DNA of 64,000 bases from Dyella sp. OK004 (GCF_900114495.1 NZ_FOZI01000005.1:334360-398359), one strand, 5' to 3'. Shown: positions 27,132 to 35,693, counted from the first letter of the stretch. Numbers and translations: made by a program. Notes: a model not told the origin generated them from the letters alone.

Positions 27132-27845
27132 TCAGGCCAGTGCCATCGGGCGCATCGGAAATAGACGCGTGGCAACGCGGTCGCGCATGTCCTCGTCGTG
27201 GAAGATGCCGAGCACGGCGGCGCCGGCGTGGCGAGCTTCCTCCAGCAATTGGGCGACGACCTGGCGGTTTTCGGCGTCGAGTGAGGCGGTGGGTTCGTCC
27301 AGCAGCAGCAGCGGGCGATGCACGATCAGTCCGCGCGCGATGTTCACGCGCTGCTGCTCGCCGCCGGAGAAAGTGCCCGGCGGCAGCGGCCACAGGCGCT
27401 CCGGCACGTTCAGCCGGTGCAGCAGTGCGCCGGCACGCTGCCGCGCTTCTTCTACCGCGACGCCGGCACCGATCAGCGGTTCGGCGACGATATCCAGTGC
27501 CTGCACGCGCGGGATCACGCGCAGGAACTGGCTGACGTAGCCAAGCGTGCGGCGCCGCACATCCAGGACTTGATGCGGCGTAGCCTCGGCCAGATCGAGC
27601 CACTCGCCGGCGTGGCGCACACGCACCGCGCCGCGGCTGCTGCGGTAGTTGGCGTAGATCACCCGCAGCAAGGTGCTTTTGCCGGCGCCGGAGGGACCAG
27701 ACAGCACCACGCATTCGCCAGCATGCAGAGTGAGCTCGATGCCATCGAGCACATCCAGCCGGGTGTCGTGCTGCTGATGCAGTTCGAAGGACTTGGCCAG
27801 TCCGCGGAGTTCGAGCATGGCCGGTGAAGAGAGGGAAGCGGTCAT
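27132..27845 (-). CDS. phnL: C-P lyase system ATP-binding protein PhnL
   Basis: 237-residue ABC ATPase of the phosphonate lyase complex; with PhnI, G and H it supports formation of the ribose triphosphate phosphonate. Walker A is GPSGAGKST, the signature FSGGEQQRVNIARG, and Walker B LLLLDEPTASLD; the VSQFLRVIPRVQALDIVAEPL region matches PhnL rather than transport ATPases. Its ATG overlaps the phnK stop by 4 bp (ATGA). Confidence 0.95.
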   Translation of the reverse strand: MTASLSSPAMLELRGLAKSFELHQQHDTRLDVLDGIELTLHAGECVVLSGPSGAGKSTLLRVIYANYRSSRGAVRVRHAGEWLDLAEATPHQVLDVRRRTLGYVSQFLRVIPRVQALDIVAEPLIGAGVAVEEARQRAGALLHRLNVPERLWPLPPGTFSGGEQQRVNIARGLIVHRPLLLLDEPTASLDAENRQVVAQLLEEARHAGAAVLGIFHDEDMRDRVATRLFPMRPMALA

Positions 27846-28612
27846 GTGGTGAGCACCGAGGAAACGAGCAATTGGGTGTAGGGATGCTGCGGGTCGTCCA
27901 GGATCTGGTCGGTGAGGCCGCTTTCCACCACGCGGCCGCCCTGCATCACCAGCGTGCGTGCGGCGAGTAGGCGCGCCACAGCGAGATCGTGGGTGACCAT
28001 GATCGCGGCGAGCCCCAGTTCGTTGACCAGCCGGCGCAGCAGGTCGAGGATGCGCGCCTGCACCGACACATCGAGGCCGGCCGTGGGCTCGTCCATGAAC
28101 ACCAGCCGCGGTTGCGTCACCAGGGTGCGGGCGATCTGCAGGCGCTGCTGCATGCCGCCAGAGAAGCCGGTAGGTGCGTCATCGATACGCGCGGGATCGA
28201 TTTCCACGCGCTCCAGCCAGCCGCGTGCGATGTCGCGCAGGCGGCCATAGTCGCGCTGGCCCAGTGCCATCAAGCGCTCGGCGACGTTGGCGCCGGCGCT
28301 GACGTTGAGGCGCAGGCCGTCGCGCGGATTCTGCGTGACGAAACCCCATTCCTCGCGAGCGAGGCGGCGGCGGTCGGCTTCGCTCAGCGCGCCGAGATCG
28401 AGCCAGTCGCCGTTCTTTTGGTGGTAGCGGACCGCGCCGGAGGTGGGAGCCAGTTGCGCCGCCACGGTGTTGAGCAGGGTCGATTTGCCCGAACCGGATT
28501 CGCCGACGATGCACAGCAGTTCGCCCGGATGCAGGTCGAAGCTGACGTCTTCGCAGCCGATGCGGCGGCCGTAGCGATGGCTCAGTGCGCGCACTTGAAG
28601 GAGGGCGCTCAT
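27842..28612 (-). CDS. phnK: C-P lyase system ATP-binding protein PhnK
   Basis: 256-residue ABC ATPase that docks on PhnJ in the C-P lyase core. Walker A GESGSGKST, signature FSGGMQQRLQIARTLV, Walker B LVFMDEPTAGLDVSVQA, and the switch His in MVTHDLAVARLLA. The C-terminus resembles oligopeptide-type ATPases (DDPQHPYTQLLVSSVL), as PhnK does. The start at 28612 is fixed by an ATGA overlap with phnJ; the 41 codons ahead of it in frame belong to phnJ. Confidence 0.95.
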   Translation of the reverse strand: MSALLQVRALSHRYGRRIGCEDVSFDLHPGELLCIVGESGSGKSTLLNTVAAQLAPTSGAVRYHQKNGDWLDLGALSEADRRRLAREEWGFVTQNPRDGLRLNVSAGANVAERLMALGQRDYGRLRDIARGWLERVEIDPARIDDAPTGFSGGMQQRLQIARTLVTQPRLVFMDEPTAGLDVSVQARILDLLRRLVNELGLAAIMVTHDLAVARLLAARTLVMQGGRVVESGLTDQILDDPQHPYTQLLVSSVLTT

Positions 28613-29457
28613 GCAGCCTCCTCGGTGGCGTCGTCGCGGCGCTGGCTGCAGTAGTCGGTATCGGAACAGACGAACATGCGCGTGCCGCGATCGTCCACCA
28701 CCACTTCGTCGAGATAGCTGTCGCCGGCACCGCACAGGGCGCAGTGATGTTCCCAGCGCTGAATCTCGAACGGATGATCGTCGAAGGCCAGGCTTTCCAC
28801 GCGGGTGTAGGGCGGGATCGCGTACAGGCGCTTTTCGCGGCCGGCGCCGAACAGCATCAAGGCGGGCGAGCGGTCCAGCTTGGGGTTGTCGAATTTCGGG
28901 ATGGGCGAAGGCGAGGTGAGATAGCGCCCGTCCACCATCACGGGATAGTCGTAACTGGTGGCGATGTGCCCGTATTGAGCAATGTCTTCGTACAGCTTCA
29001 CGTGCATCAATCCATAGTCGGCGAGCGCATGCATGGTGCGTGTCTCTGCCTCGCGGGGTTCCAGGGTGCGCAGCGGTTCGGGTTCGGGCACCTGGAATAC
29101 CAACAGCTGATCTTCTCGCAGCGGTATTTCAGGAATGCGATGGCGGGTCTGGATCACGCTGGCGTCGGCGGTGCGCTCGGTGGTGGCCACCCCGGCCACG
29201 CGGCCGAAGAAGCGGCGGATGTTGACCGCGTTGGTGGTGTCGTCGGCACCCTGGTCGATCACTTTCAGCACGTCGTCAGGCCCGAGCAAGGCCGCCGTGA
29301 CCTGGATGCCGCCGGTGCCCCAGCCGTAGGGCAGGGGCATTTCGCGGCTGCCGAACGGCACCTGGTAGCCGGGAATGGCGACGGCCTTGAGCAGGGCGCG
29401 GCGCAGCATGCGCTTGGTGTTTTCGTCGAGAAAAGCGAAGTTGTACGGCGTGCTCAT
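28609..29457 (-). CDS. phnJ: Carbon-phosphorus lyase catalytic subunit
   Basis: Radical-SAM enzyme that cleaves the C-P bond of ribose 1-alkylphosphonate 5-phosphate, releasing the alkane. 282 residues. The atypical iron-sulfur cysteine cluster is intact near the end: CALCG, then CSDTDYC (the C-x2-C-x21-C-x5-C spacing). Also GYQVPFGSREMPLPYGWGTGG, TTERTADASVIQTRHRIPE and GAGREKRLYAIPPYT. ATGA overlaps join it to phnI and phnK, so translation is coupled along the operon. Confidence 0.97.
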   Translation of the reverse strand: MSTPYNFAFLDENTKRMLRRALLKAVAIPGYQVPFGSREMPLPYGWGTGGIQVTAALLGPDDVLKVIDQGADDTTNAVNIRRFFGRVAGVATTERTADASVIQTRHRIPEIPLREDQLLVFQVPEPEPLRTLEPREAETRTMHALADYGLMHVKLYEDIAQYGHIATSYDYPVMVDGRYLTSPSPIPKFDNPKLDRSPALMLFGAGREKRLYAIPPYTRVESLAFDDHPFEIQRWEHHCALCGAGDSYLDEVVVDDRGTRMFVCSDTDYCSQRRDDATEEAA

Positions 29458-30536
29458 GCCAGTGCCTCCGTTCCCGCGGCCTTGCGTTGTTGCGCGGCCA
29501 GTGTGCGCAGCAGCGACAGCTCGGCCTGAAAATCCACGTAGTGCGGCAGCTTCAGGTGCTGCACGAAGCCGGAGGCTTCCACGTTGTCCGAATGCGACAG
29601 CACGAACTCCTGGTTCTGCGCCGGTGCGTAGGCGGGTTCGCCCAGTTCATCGCAGCGCAGCGAGCGGTCGACCAGGGCCATCGCCATTGCCTTGCGTTCG
29701 CCTTCGCCCATGCTCAGGCCGTAGCCGCGTGTGAACTGCGGTGGCACGCCGTTGCCACCGTGGAACTGATTGATCATCTGGCACTCGGTCAGAGTGATTT
29801 CGCCGATCTCGATGGCGAAGCCGAGTTCCTCCGGGCAGATCAGCACGTCGACTTCGCCCATGCGGATTTCGCCGGCGAACGGATGACTTTCTGCATAGCC
29901 GCGCTGGGTGGAGTAGGCCATGCCGAGCAGGAAGCCTTCGTCGCCGCGCGCAAGATTTTGCAAACGGGTGGCGCGGTCGGCGGGAAACATCAGCGGATCG
30001 CGGGTGAGGTCGGTGGGTTCCGGGTCACTGCCGGGATCGATGCGCTCGATCAAGGCTTCGGCATCGAGCAGGTCGAGCACACGCGGCATGGTGGTGGCGA
30101 GAGGCTCGTCGGCTTCGACGGTGTTGCTTGCGGCCGACGCGCCGAACTCCAGCAAGCGCTGCGTGTAGTCGTAGGTGGGGCCAAGCACCTGTCCGCCCGG
30201 GACGTCCTTGAAGGTGCCGGAGACACGGCGGCGTACGCGCATAGCCTGCGTCGCCAGCGGTTCGGAGTAGCCGAACCGCGGCAGCGTGGTGCGGTAGGCG
30301 CGCAACAGGAAGATGGCTTCCTGCATGTCGCCCGCGGCCTGGCGGATGGCAAGTGCGGCGAGGTCTTCGTCGTAGAGCGAACCTTCCTGCATCACCCGCG
30401 CCACACCCAGGCGCAGTTGCTGACGGATCTGCGCCAGCTCCAGTTCCGGCACGGCGGTGTCGCCACGGCGCGCTTCGGCGAGCAATTCCAGCGAACGGGC
30501 GATGGCGCGCTCGCCGCCTTTCACGGCAACGTACAT
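29454..30536 (-). CDS. phnI: C-P lyase subunit PhnI (nucleosidase)
   Basis: PhnI carries the nucleosidase activity that, with PhnGHL, joins phosphonate to the ribose of ATP. 360 residues, usual length. It starts with the invariant MYVAVKGGERAI and shows QVLGPTYDYTQRLLEFG, LTRDPLMFPADR, SHPFAGEIRMGEVDV and GFAIEIGEITLTECQMINQF, with the His-rich C-terminus (LSHSDNVEASGFVQHLKLPHYVDFQ, spaced His) near the end. Its ATG directly abuts the phnH stop codon. Confidence 0.96.
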   Translation of the reverse strand: MYVAVKGGERAIARSLELLAEARRGDTAVPELELAQIRQQLRLGVARVMQEGSLYDEDLAALAIRQAAGDMQEAIFLLRAYRTTLPRFGYSEPLATQAMRVRRRVSGTFKDVPGGQVLGPTYDYTQRLLEFGASAASNTVEADEPLATTMPRVLDLLDAEALIERIDPGSDPEPTDLTRDPLMFPADRATRLQNLARGDEGFLLGMAYSTQRGYAESHPFAGEIRMGEVDVLICPEELGFAIEIGEITLTECQMINQFHGGNGVPPQFTRGYGLSMGEGERKAMAMALVDRSLRCDELGEPAYAPAQNQEFVLSHSDNVEASGFVQHLKLPHYVDFQAELSLLRTLAAQQRKAAGTEALA

Positions 30537-31115
30537 TCAATCCTCCAGCTGACGGGTCGTGCGCGGCAACGCGAGAATGTTTTGCGCAGCGACGAAGTAC
30601 AGATCGATACCCAGCGGCAGTCGTGAAGCAAGCGCCACGCGTTCGCGCCAGAAACGCTCAGGCAGGCCGTCGATGCGCACGCGCTCGACGTCGCGAATGC
30701 CAGGGCCGGCAAAGCGCGGACCGGTGTTGGCATGGAACGCTTCTACCTGCACGATCAGACTGGCCGAACGGTCGGGATAGCGTGGATCGCCCAGCGCGAA
30801 GGTATCCAGCGGCGGCATCGTGGTGGGATCGGTGATGAGTGCGAAATCGGCTTCGACCGGTGTCTGCACGAGCCCGCAGCCGGTGTGGAAGCGCAGATGC
30901 TGGGACAGTGCTTCGTCCGCCTGCTGCAGCCACACGCTGGTGCTGGTATCGCAAAGCGTAAGCAGGATGGCCATGGCAGCTGGTGTGGCCGGGACAGGTG
31001 CGGGTGCGAGTACCGGCAAGGTGCGCGGTGACGCCGGGCGCGCCATGGCTTGCAGCAATTCGCGGAAGTTGCGCTGACTGTCGAAGACGGGATGAGTGAA
31101 AGCGGCAAGCATCAT
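30537..31115 (-). CDS. phnH: C-P lyase subunit PhnH
   Basis: 192-residue core-complex subunit with a PLP-transferase-like fold but no catalytic lysine in the family. The start FTHPVFDSQRNFRELLQAMARPG-type sequence is diagnostic (here FTHPVFDSQRNFRELLQAM). Later LLTLCDTSTSVWL and PRFAGPGIRD follow the family pattern. The ATG at 31115 overlaps the phnG stop (ATGA); a second ATG follows directly. Confidence 0.94.
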   Translation of the reverse strand: MMLAAFTHPVFDSQRNFRELLQAMARPASPRTLPVLAPAPVPATPAAMAILLTLCDTSTSVWLQQADEALSQHLRFHTGCGLVQTPVEADFALITDPTTMPPLDTFALGDPRYPDRSASLIVQVEAFHANTGPRFAGPGIRDVERVRIDGLPERFWRERVALASRLPLGIDLYFVAAQNILALPRTTRQLED

Positions 31116-31558
31116 TCGCCCCGCACCACGGTGAAGAATTCCACTTTGCTGGCCGCCGCCTTACGGCTGGCTGCTTCGCGGCGCGCCTGCAGCGACTGGC
31201 GCAATGGTTCCAGTACTTGCGCACTCAACTGCGGATGTTTGTCGCTGGCCTGCAGCCAGGCATCGGCGCAGGCCGCCAGTTCGGCATGTTTCGTGTTGCC
31301 GCCGCGCACCCAGGCGTGGCCGATGTGGCCATCGATCTGCACGCTGCAGCGGGTGACGCTGACTTCGCCCAGATTGAACTGGGGGCCGGTGCCGCCGATA
31401 CGCCCGCGCAGCATATAGAGACCGGTCTGCGGCGGGCGCAGCCAGGTGGCGTGGGCCGGCGGCGCGAACGGCGCCATGGCCGCGGCCAGTTCGGCCGGTT
31501 CGGCTTGTGCCAGCAACGACATCCATTGCGGGCGCGCCAGGTGTGGAGAGGTGTCCAT
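31112..31558 (-). CDS. phnG: C-P lyase subunit PhnG
   Basis: 148 residues from the ATG at 31558 (GGGA 6 bp ahead). A GTG at 31579 in the same frame is also possible. Family features are PQWMSLLAQAEPAELA, LRPPQTGLYMLRGRIGGTG-type text (here GLYMLRGRIGGTGPQFNLGE), VTRCSV and HAWVRGGNTKHAELAACADA. First gene of the phnGHIJKLM unit, transcribed from the spacer holding the putative PhnF operator. Confidence 0.93.
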   Translation of the reverse strand: MDTSPHLARPQWMSLLAQAEPAELAAAMAPFAPPAHATWLRPPQTGLYMLRGRIGGTGPQFNLGEVSVTRCSVQIDGHIGHAWVRGGNTKHAELAACADAWLQASDKHPQLSAQVLEPLRQSLQARREAASRKAAASKVEFFTVVRGE

Positions 31559-31582
31559 GTCTATTCCCGGGTTTGTCACAAA

Positions 31583-31600
31583 TGTCTAGTTATCTAGACA
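31583..31600. promoter_or_regulatory. Palindromic operator, probably for PhnF
   Basis: Perfect dyad TGTCTAG-TTAT-CTAGACA in the 137-bp spacer between the divergent phnG and phnF starts. It is 25 bp ahead of the phnG ATG and 96 bp ahead of phnF. It is by far the best symmetric site in the spacer, so repression of both arms by the GntR/HutC protein PhnF is inferred. Confidence 0.7.
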
Positions 31601-31695
31601 GGGCGGAGCGCAGCAGGGCTGGCTCCGTTGCGAAACATTCCAGCAGGCCAACGTGCCGCTGCCGTGACGGTGAATAGACAAGCGAGGCGAGTGGT

Positions 31696-32427
31696 ATGGG
31701 CGAGGTCGAGCGGGGCAGAGGCGTGGCGCTATGGAGCCAGATTGGCGACATCCTCGCCGACGACATCCTCAAGGGGCGCGTGCGCCAGGGCGAGCAACTG
31801 CCTTCGGCGCAAGAGCTGGCGGAGCGCTTCGATGTGAACCGCCATACGGTGCGGCGCGCCATCGCCGCACTGGAGCAGCGCAATCTGGTGCGCACGGAAC
31901 AGGGGCGCGGCACCTTTGTGCAGGAGCAGACACTGGATTACGCGATCAGCCGGCGCACGCGCTTCACCCAGAACATGCGCAATCTCAATATCGAGGCCGA
32001 TATCGAGTTCCTTAGCGATACGCGAGAGGTAGCGCCGAGCCAGGTTGCCGAAGCGATGGGCCTGGGGCGCCATGAATATGTGTTCCGCATCGAGACCTTG
32101 AGTCACGCGGATGGGCATATCGTCGACTACAGCACGGCTTATTTTCCGGCGGCGCGTTTTCCCGGCCTGCCGGCGATCTACCGGCGCACGCAGTCGGTGA
32201 CGCGCACCCTGGCCGAGTTTGGCGTCGGCGATTACGTGCGCAAGCACACGCGCGTGTCGGCGCGCCTGCCCGATGCGGAGACGGCGCGGCTGATGAAGCA
32301 GCCATCCAACCGGCCCGTGCTGCATGTGCTGTCGATCAATGCGGATACGCGTGGTGTGCCGGTGCAATACGGCATCACACGCTTCTCCGGCGACTGGGTG
32401 CAACTGGTACTGATGGCGGACGATTGA
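31696..32427 (+). CDS. phnF: Phosphonate metabolism regulator, GntR/HutC family
   Basis: 243 residues. The N-terminal winged HTH (LWSQIGDILADDILKGRV, LPSAQELAERFDVNRHTVRRAI, QGRGTFV) is of the GntR type, followed by a UTRA effector domain (residues 85-240). It heads a short divergent operon with the DUF1045 gene and phnN; its stop codon TGA shares one base with the next ATG. It probably senses a phosphonate or phosphate-ester and binds the palindrome at 31583. Confidence 0.92.
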   Translation: MGEVERGRGVALWSQIGDILADDILKGRVRQGEQLPSAQELAERFDVNRHTVRRAIAALEQRNLVRTEQGRGTFVQEQTLDYAISRRTRFTQNMRNLNIEADIEFLSDTREVAPSQVAEAMGLGRHEYVFRIETLSHADGHIVDYSTAYFPAARFPGLPAIYRRTQSVTRTLAEFGVGDYVRKHTRVSARLPDAETARLMKQPSNRPVLHVLSINADTRGVPVQYGITRFSGDWVQLVLMADD

Positions 32428-33089
32428 TGCGCTACGCGATTTACTACTGCCCGGCCGAGGACAGCGAGCTGGGGCAATTGGGCAGCGCCTGGCTGGCGCA
32501 GGCGGGAGAAGGTCTGCCCGTGCTGGACGCCGAGCGCAGCGATGCGTTGCTTGCCGACGTGCGTCGTTATGGCTGGCACGCCACACTGAGGGCGCCATTT
32601 GAGTTGGTTGAAGGGGCGTCATACGCCGCCTTGCGTGATGCAGTGGCAGCGGTCGCCACGGCGATGCCGGCTTTCGATTTATCGCTTCAGCTCGACCGGC
32701 TTGCCGGCTTTCTCGCCTTGCGCCCCCGTGGCGACAGCGCAGCGGTAGATGCGTTGGCGGAGGCATGCCTGCATGCGCTTGAGCCCTTACGGGCTCCGCC
32801 GCCGGCTGAAGCACTCCAGCGTCGCGCTGTGGGCATCGACGCCACCGAACACCTGTTATTGCAACGCTACGGATATCCCTTCGTGCTTGATCGCTATCGC
32901 TTTCATATGACGCTTTCGGCGCCGGCCACTGCGCCCGAAGAACAACGCCTGCGCGAATGGCTGGCTCCGCGTGTCGGGGCGCTCGGCGCCGCACGAGTGG
33001 ACGCACTGGCGATCTGCGGTGAGATATCACCAGGGTCTTCTTTCAACCTGATCGAACGGATCGCCCTGCAGGGAGCGAAGGCAGCATGA
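32427..33089 (+). CDS. DUF1045 protein of the phosphonate locus
   Basis: 220 residues starting MRYAIYYCPAEDSELGQLG. DUF1045 proteins are found almost only in C-P lyase loci and belong to the 2H-phosphoesterase-like superfamily: two H-x-T/S-type motifs are visible here, in GWHATLRAPF and YRFHMTLSAP, and their spacing fits a 2',3'-cyclic phosphodiesterase-like fold. A role on cyclic ribose phosphate, substituting for PhnP, is an attractive inference since phnP is absent here. It overlaps phnF by 1 bp and phnN by 4 bp. Confidence 0.85.
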   Translation: MRYAIYYCPAEDSELGQLGSAWLAQAGEGLPVLDAERSDALLADVRRYGWHATLRAPFELVEGASYAALRDAVAAVATAMPAFDLSLQLDRLAGFLALRPRGDSAAVDALAEACLHALEPLRAPPPAEALQRRAVGIDATEHLLLQRYGYPFVLDRYRFHMTLSAPATAPEEQRLREWLAPRVGALGAARVDALAICGEISPGSSFNLIERIALQGAKAA

Positions 33090-33646
33090 GTGGTGGACGC
33101 TTGTATTACGTGATGGGACCTTCCGGTGCCGGCAAGGACAGCGTGCTGGGCTGGGTGCGCGAACACGGCATCTCGCATGGGGTGTTGTGTGCGCATCGCT
33201 ATATCACGCGGCCGGCGCATGCCGGTGGGGAAAATCATGTTGCTTTGAGCGAGGCGGAATTTGAGTCGCGCGAGCGGCGCGGCTTGTTTGTGCTGACCTG
33301 GCGGGCGCACGGCCTGCACTACGGCATTGGCCGTGAAGTGGAGCAGTGGTTGCTGCGCGGCGCTGATGTACTGGTTAATGGTTCGCGTGGTGCTTATGAG
33401 GAAGCCTACGAACGCTTTCCAGATATCAGGCCCGTATTGATCACGGCCAGCCACGCCTGCATGGCAAAGCGCCTTGCGGCGCGGGGGCGCGAAAGCGAGG
33501 CGGATATTGCCGCGCGACTGGCGCGCAGCGAGGCCTATCGCGTGCCGGCCGATGCGCTGGTGATCCGCAACGAAAGCAGTCTCGCCGATGCGGGTGCGGC
33601 GTTGCTGGAAGCGATCCGGCAACGCCAGGGCGTGCTTGAGTCTTAG
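33086..33646 (+). CDS. phnN: Ribose 1,5-bisphosphate phosphokinase
   Basis: PhnN converts ribose 1,5-bisphosphate, the sugar product of C-P lyase, to PRPP. 186 residues with a guanylate-kinase-like P-loop (YYVMGPSGAGKDSVLGWVRE) and RYITRPAHAGGENHVALSEAEF, matching the PhnN family. It overlaps the DUF1045 gene (ATGA) and, at its end, the convergent RidA gene by 4 bp. Confidence 0.94.
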   Translation: MSGGRLYYVMGPSGAGKDSVLGWVREHGISHGVLCAHRYITRPAHAGGENHVALSEAEFESRERRGLFVLTWRAHGLHYGIGREVEQWLLRGADVLVNGSRGAYEEAYERFPDIRPVLITASHACMAKRLAARGRESEADIAARLARSEAYRVPADALVIRNESSLADAGAALLEAIRQRQGVLES

Positions 33647-34119
33647 CGCGGTACTACAGCCACGGCTTCCACTTCCAGCAGCAGTCCCTCTTTTGCAAGT
33701 CGGTTGACTTCCACCAGCGTGCTGGCCGGTGGCTGCTGCGTGTTGATGTATTTGTCGCGAGCGGCGCGCAGTGCCGGCAGTTTCGACATGTCAGTGACGT
33801 ACATATTGAGCTTCACGACGTTGTCGAAGCTGGCGCCTGAGGCTTCCAGTGCGGTCTTGAGGTTGGCGAAGACCTGGTCAGCCTGTGCGGCGAAATCGCC
33901 GGCACCGACCAGTTTTCCCTGCGCGTCCAGCGCGATCTGGCCAGCGATATAAATGGTGCGGCCGCTGTTCGGGACTTCGACGATGTGGGTATAGCCCGTC
34001 GGTTTGGACAGGCCGAGCGGATTGAGATGACGGATACCCGCAGGCGAGTCGCTCGCGAAGGCTGTGGACGCAACAAGCAAACCAAACAGAGCGCAGCAGA
34101 AAGCGGAGAGGCGATGCAC
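33643..34119 (-). CDS. Exported RidA-family protein
   Basis: 158 residues from a GTG at 34119 (GGAG 6 bp ahead). Residues 1-22 form a signal peptide (MHRLSAFCCALFGLLVAST then AFA), unusual for RidA proteins, which are normally cytosolic enamine/imine deaminases. The mature part has the family pattern: HIVEVPNSGRTIYIAGQIALDAQGKL-type opening, DQVFANLKTALEASGASFDNVVKLNMYVTD, and PPASTLVEVNRLAKEGLLLEVEAVA (RidA usually has R in a conserved R-x-x-V near there; here STLVEV). Convergent with phnN. Confidence 0.82.
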   Translation of the reverse strand: MHRLSAFCCALFGLLVASTAFASDSPAGIRHLNPLGLSKPTGYTHIVEVPNSGRTIYIAGQIALDAQGKLVGAGDFAAQADQVFANLKTALEASGASFDNVVKLNMYVTDMSKLPALRAARDKYINTQQPPASTLVEVNRLAKEGLLLEVEAVAVVPR

Positions 34120-34152
34120 GGGACACTCCAGGCTTGGGGAGGATTTGCATCA

Positions 34153-34174
34153 TGTAGGAGCGCACCCTGTGCGC
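34153..34174 (+). repeat. Single REP-like unit
   Basis: One GTAGGAGCGCACCCTGTGCG-type unit between the RidA start and the DUF5690 stop codon; same family as at 5820, 16698 and 25913. Confidence 0.65.
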
Positions 34175-34250
34175 GAAAGCCCCGCGTGATGGGGCGGGTT
34201 TTGTCGAGCGAGCGCGGGCCGATCGGGCCGGCCGTCCACAGGCATTCGCT

Positions 34251-35552
34251 TCAGGCTGGTGTAGGCAGCCCCATCGGGAAACGCGCGCGCCGCGCCTTGG
34301 CACGGAAATACGCTGCCGAGGTGAGCGTGACCACCATGCCGAGTGTGGACAGTGTCACCACCGTATCGCCGTAGAACGCGGCCCATGACAGATGCATGCC
34401 GCCGAATTGCTTGGCGAGGATCACTGTCACGCTACCCAGATAGCCGCTGGCGTCGGCGATATACATCACGAAGCCGACATTGCCGGTGACGCGGAAGGTG
34501 GCCAGCATGCGTTCGAAGAAGGTGGAGTTGTACGGCACATAGGCCAAGTAGAGACCGAAGCCGCTGCCGCCGATCCAGCCCAGTGGCGAGATCAGCCCGC
34601 GCCGATGGAGCCAGGTGGCCAGCACGGCCGTGGCGAAGCCGCTGAAGATCAGCAGGTGGTTGAGCATCAGCGCCTTGAAGTTGTCGCGCACGAGCATGGT
34701 GCAGGCGGTGATCAGCAGCACGGCAATGGCGATCGGCACTTCGGTTTCGGTGAAGACCGAGGCGTTGCCGCCGCGGCCGAGATCGGTCCAGATTTCGGCC
34801 GCGAAGTTGTCGCGGAAGTCGCGCGCCACGGTGAGCGCGACATAAGCCACCACGATCATCGCGACGCCAGGCAGGAAGCGGGCGAGAAAAGCACGACGCG
34901 TGGTGGCATCCATTGGCACGCGCGCATGGCGTGCGGCAATGTCGGCGGCATCCGGGGCGGGCAGGTGTTCGAGCATCCACACGGCCAGGCACAGCAGCGG
35001 CACGAACAGCATGCCGGTGGCGAAGGGCATCCAGAATTCGCTCACGCCATGGCTCACCATCAGCCACATGCCGACCGACTTCACTACGCCGGAGCCGACG
35101 ATAAAGCTGGCGCACATGAAGGCCGCCATCATTTCGGTACCCCGGCGTCCCTCCAGGTAACCAAAGATTACGCCCCACACCATGCCCAGCGGCAGGCCGT
35201 TGAGGAACAGACAGGCAATATTCCATGGCGCCGGCAGCACGGCGAAACCGAACAGCGCCAGCCAAGCGAAACCGATCAGTCCCGCCAGCGCGCGAGCGCG
35301 GCTGTGCCGCTGCATCTCAGCGATCCAGGTAATGCCGCGGAATTTGCTGAGCATGTAGCCCAGCACCTGTGCGATCACCAGCCACACTTTGTAATCGACA
35401 CCGGCGAAGTGCATGCCTTCGAATGCCGCCGCGGTGAACGGCTTGCGGAATGCATACATCGACGCATAAGCGAGGAAAGCCGCGCTGCCGGCCAGCAGAT
35501 TGACCAGCATAGGATGGGGACGCTGGCCGGAAACGGGAAAGCTAAGACGCAC
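34251..35552 (-). CDS. MFS-like membrane protein, DUF5690 type
   Basis: 433 residues with about 12 hydrophobic helices. The first helix reads LAGSAAFLAYASMYAFRKPF, like the start of organophosphate:phosphate antiporters (GlpT/UhpT), and the rest fits the DUF5690 family of MFS-like proteins with no assigned substrate. A GTG at 35552 with GAGGA ahead is preferred over the ATG at 35510, which has no ribosome site. It lies beside the phn locus, which lacks the PhnCDE importer, so phosphonate or sugar-phosphate transport is a testable inference. Confidence 0.72.
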   Translation of the reverse strand: MRLSFPVSGQRPHPMLVNLLAGSAAFLAYASMYAFRKPFTAAAFEGMHFAGVDYKVWLVIAQVLGYMLSKFRGITWIAEMQRHSRARALAGLIGFAWLALFGFAVLPAPWNIACLFLNGLPLGMVWGVIFGYLEGRRGTEMMAAFMCASFIVGSGVVKSVGMWLMVSHGVSEFWMPFATGMLFVPLLCLAVWMLEHLPAPDAADIAARHARVPMDATTRRAFLARFLPGVAMIVVAYVALTVARDFRDNFAAEIWTDLGRGGNASVFTETEVPIAIAVLLITACTMLVRDNFKALMLNHLLIFSGFATAVLATWLHRRGLISPLGWIGGSGFGLYLAYVPYNSTFFERMLATFRVTGNVGFVMYIADASGYLGSVTVILAKQFGGMHLSWAAFYGDTVVTLSTLGMVVTLTSAAYFRAKARRARFPMGLPTPA

Positions 35553-35693
35553 TCAGGCAGTCCTCGACGGGAATGTCGGCAGGGTGCGGGGGCTACGTTA
35601 CAGCGCCGTGGCGATGTCTAGGCGAGCGGTAAGGCCTGTCGCTGCGCCGTATAGACATGGTGATGTAGAGAACGCAGGGAGCGCCTAAAACAA

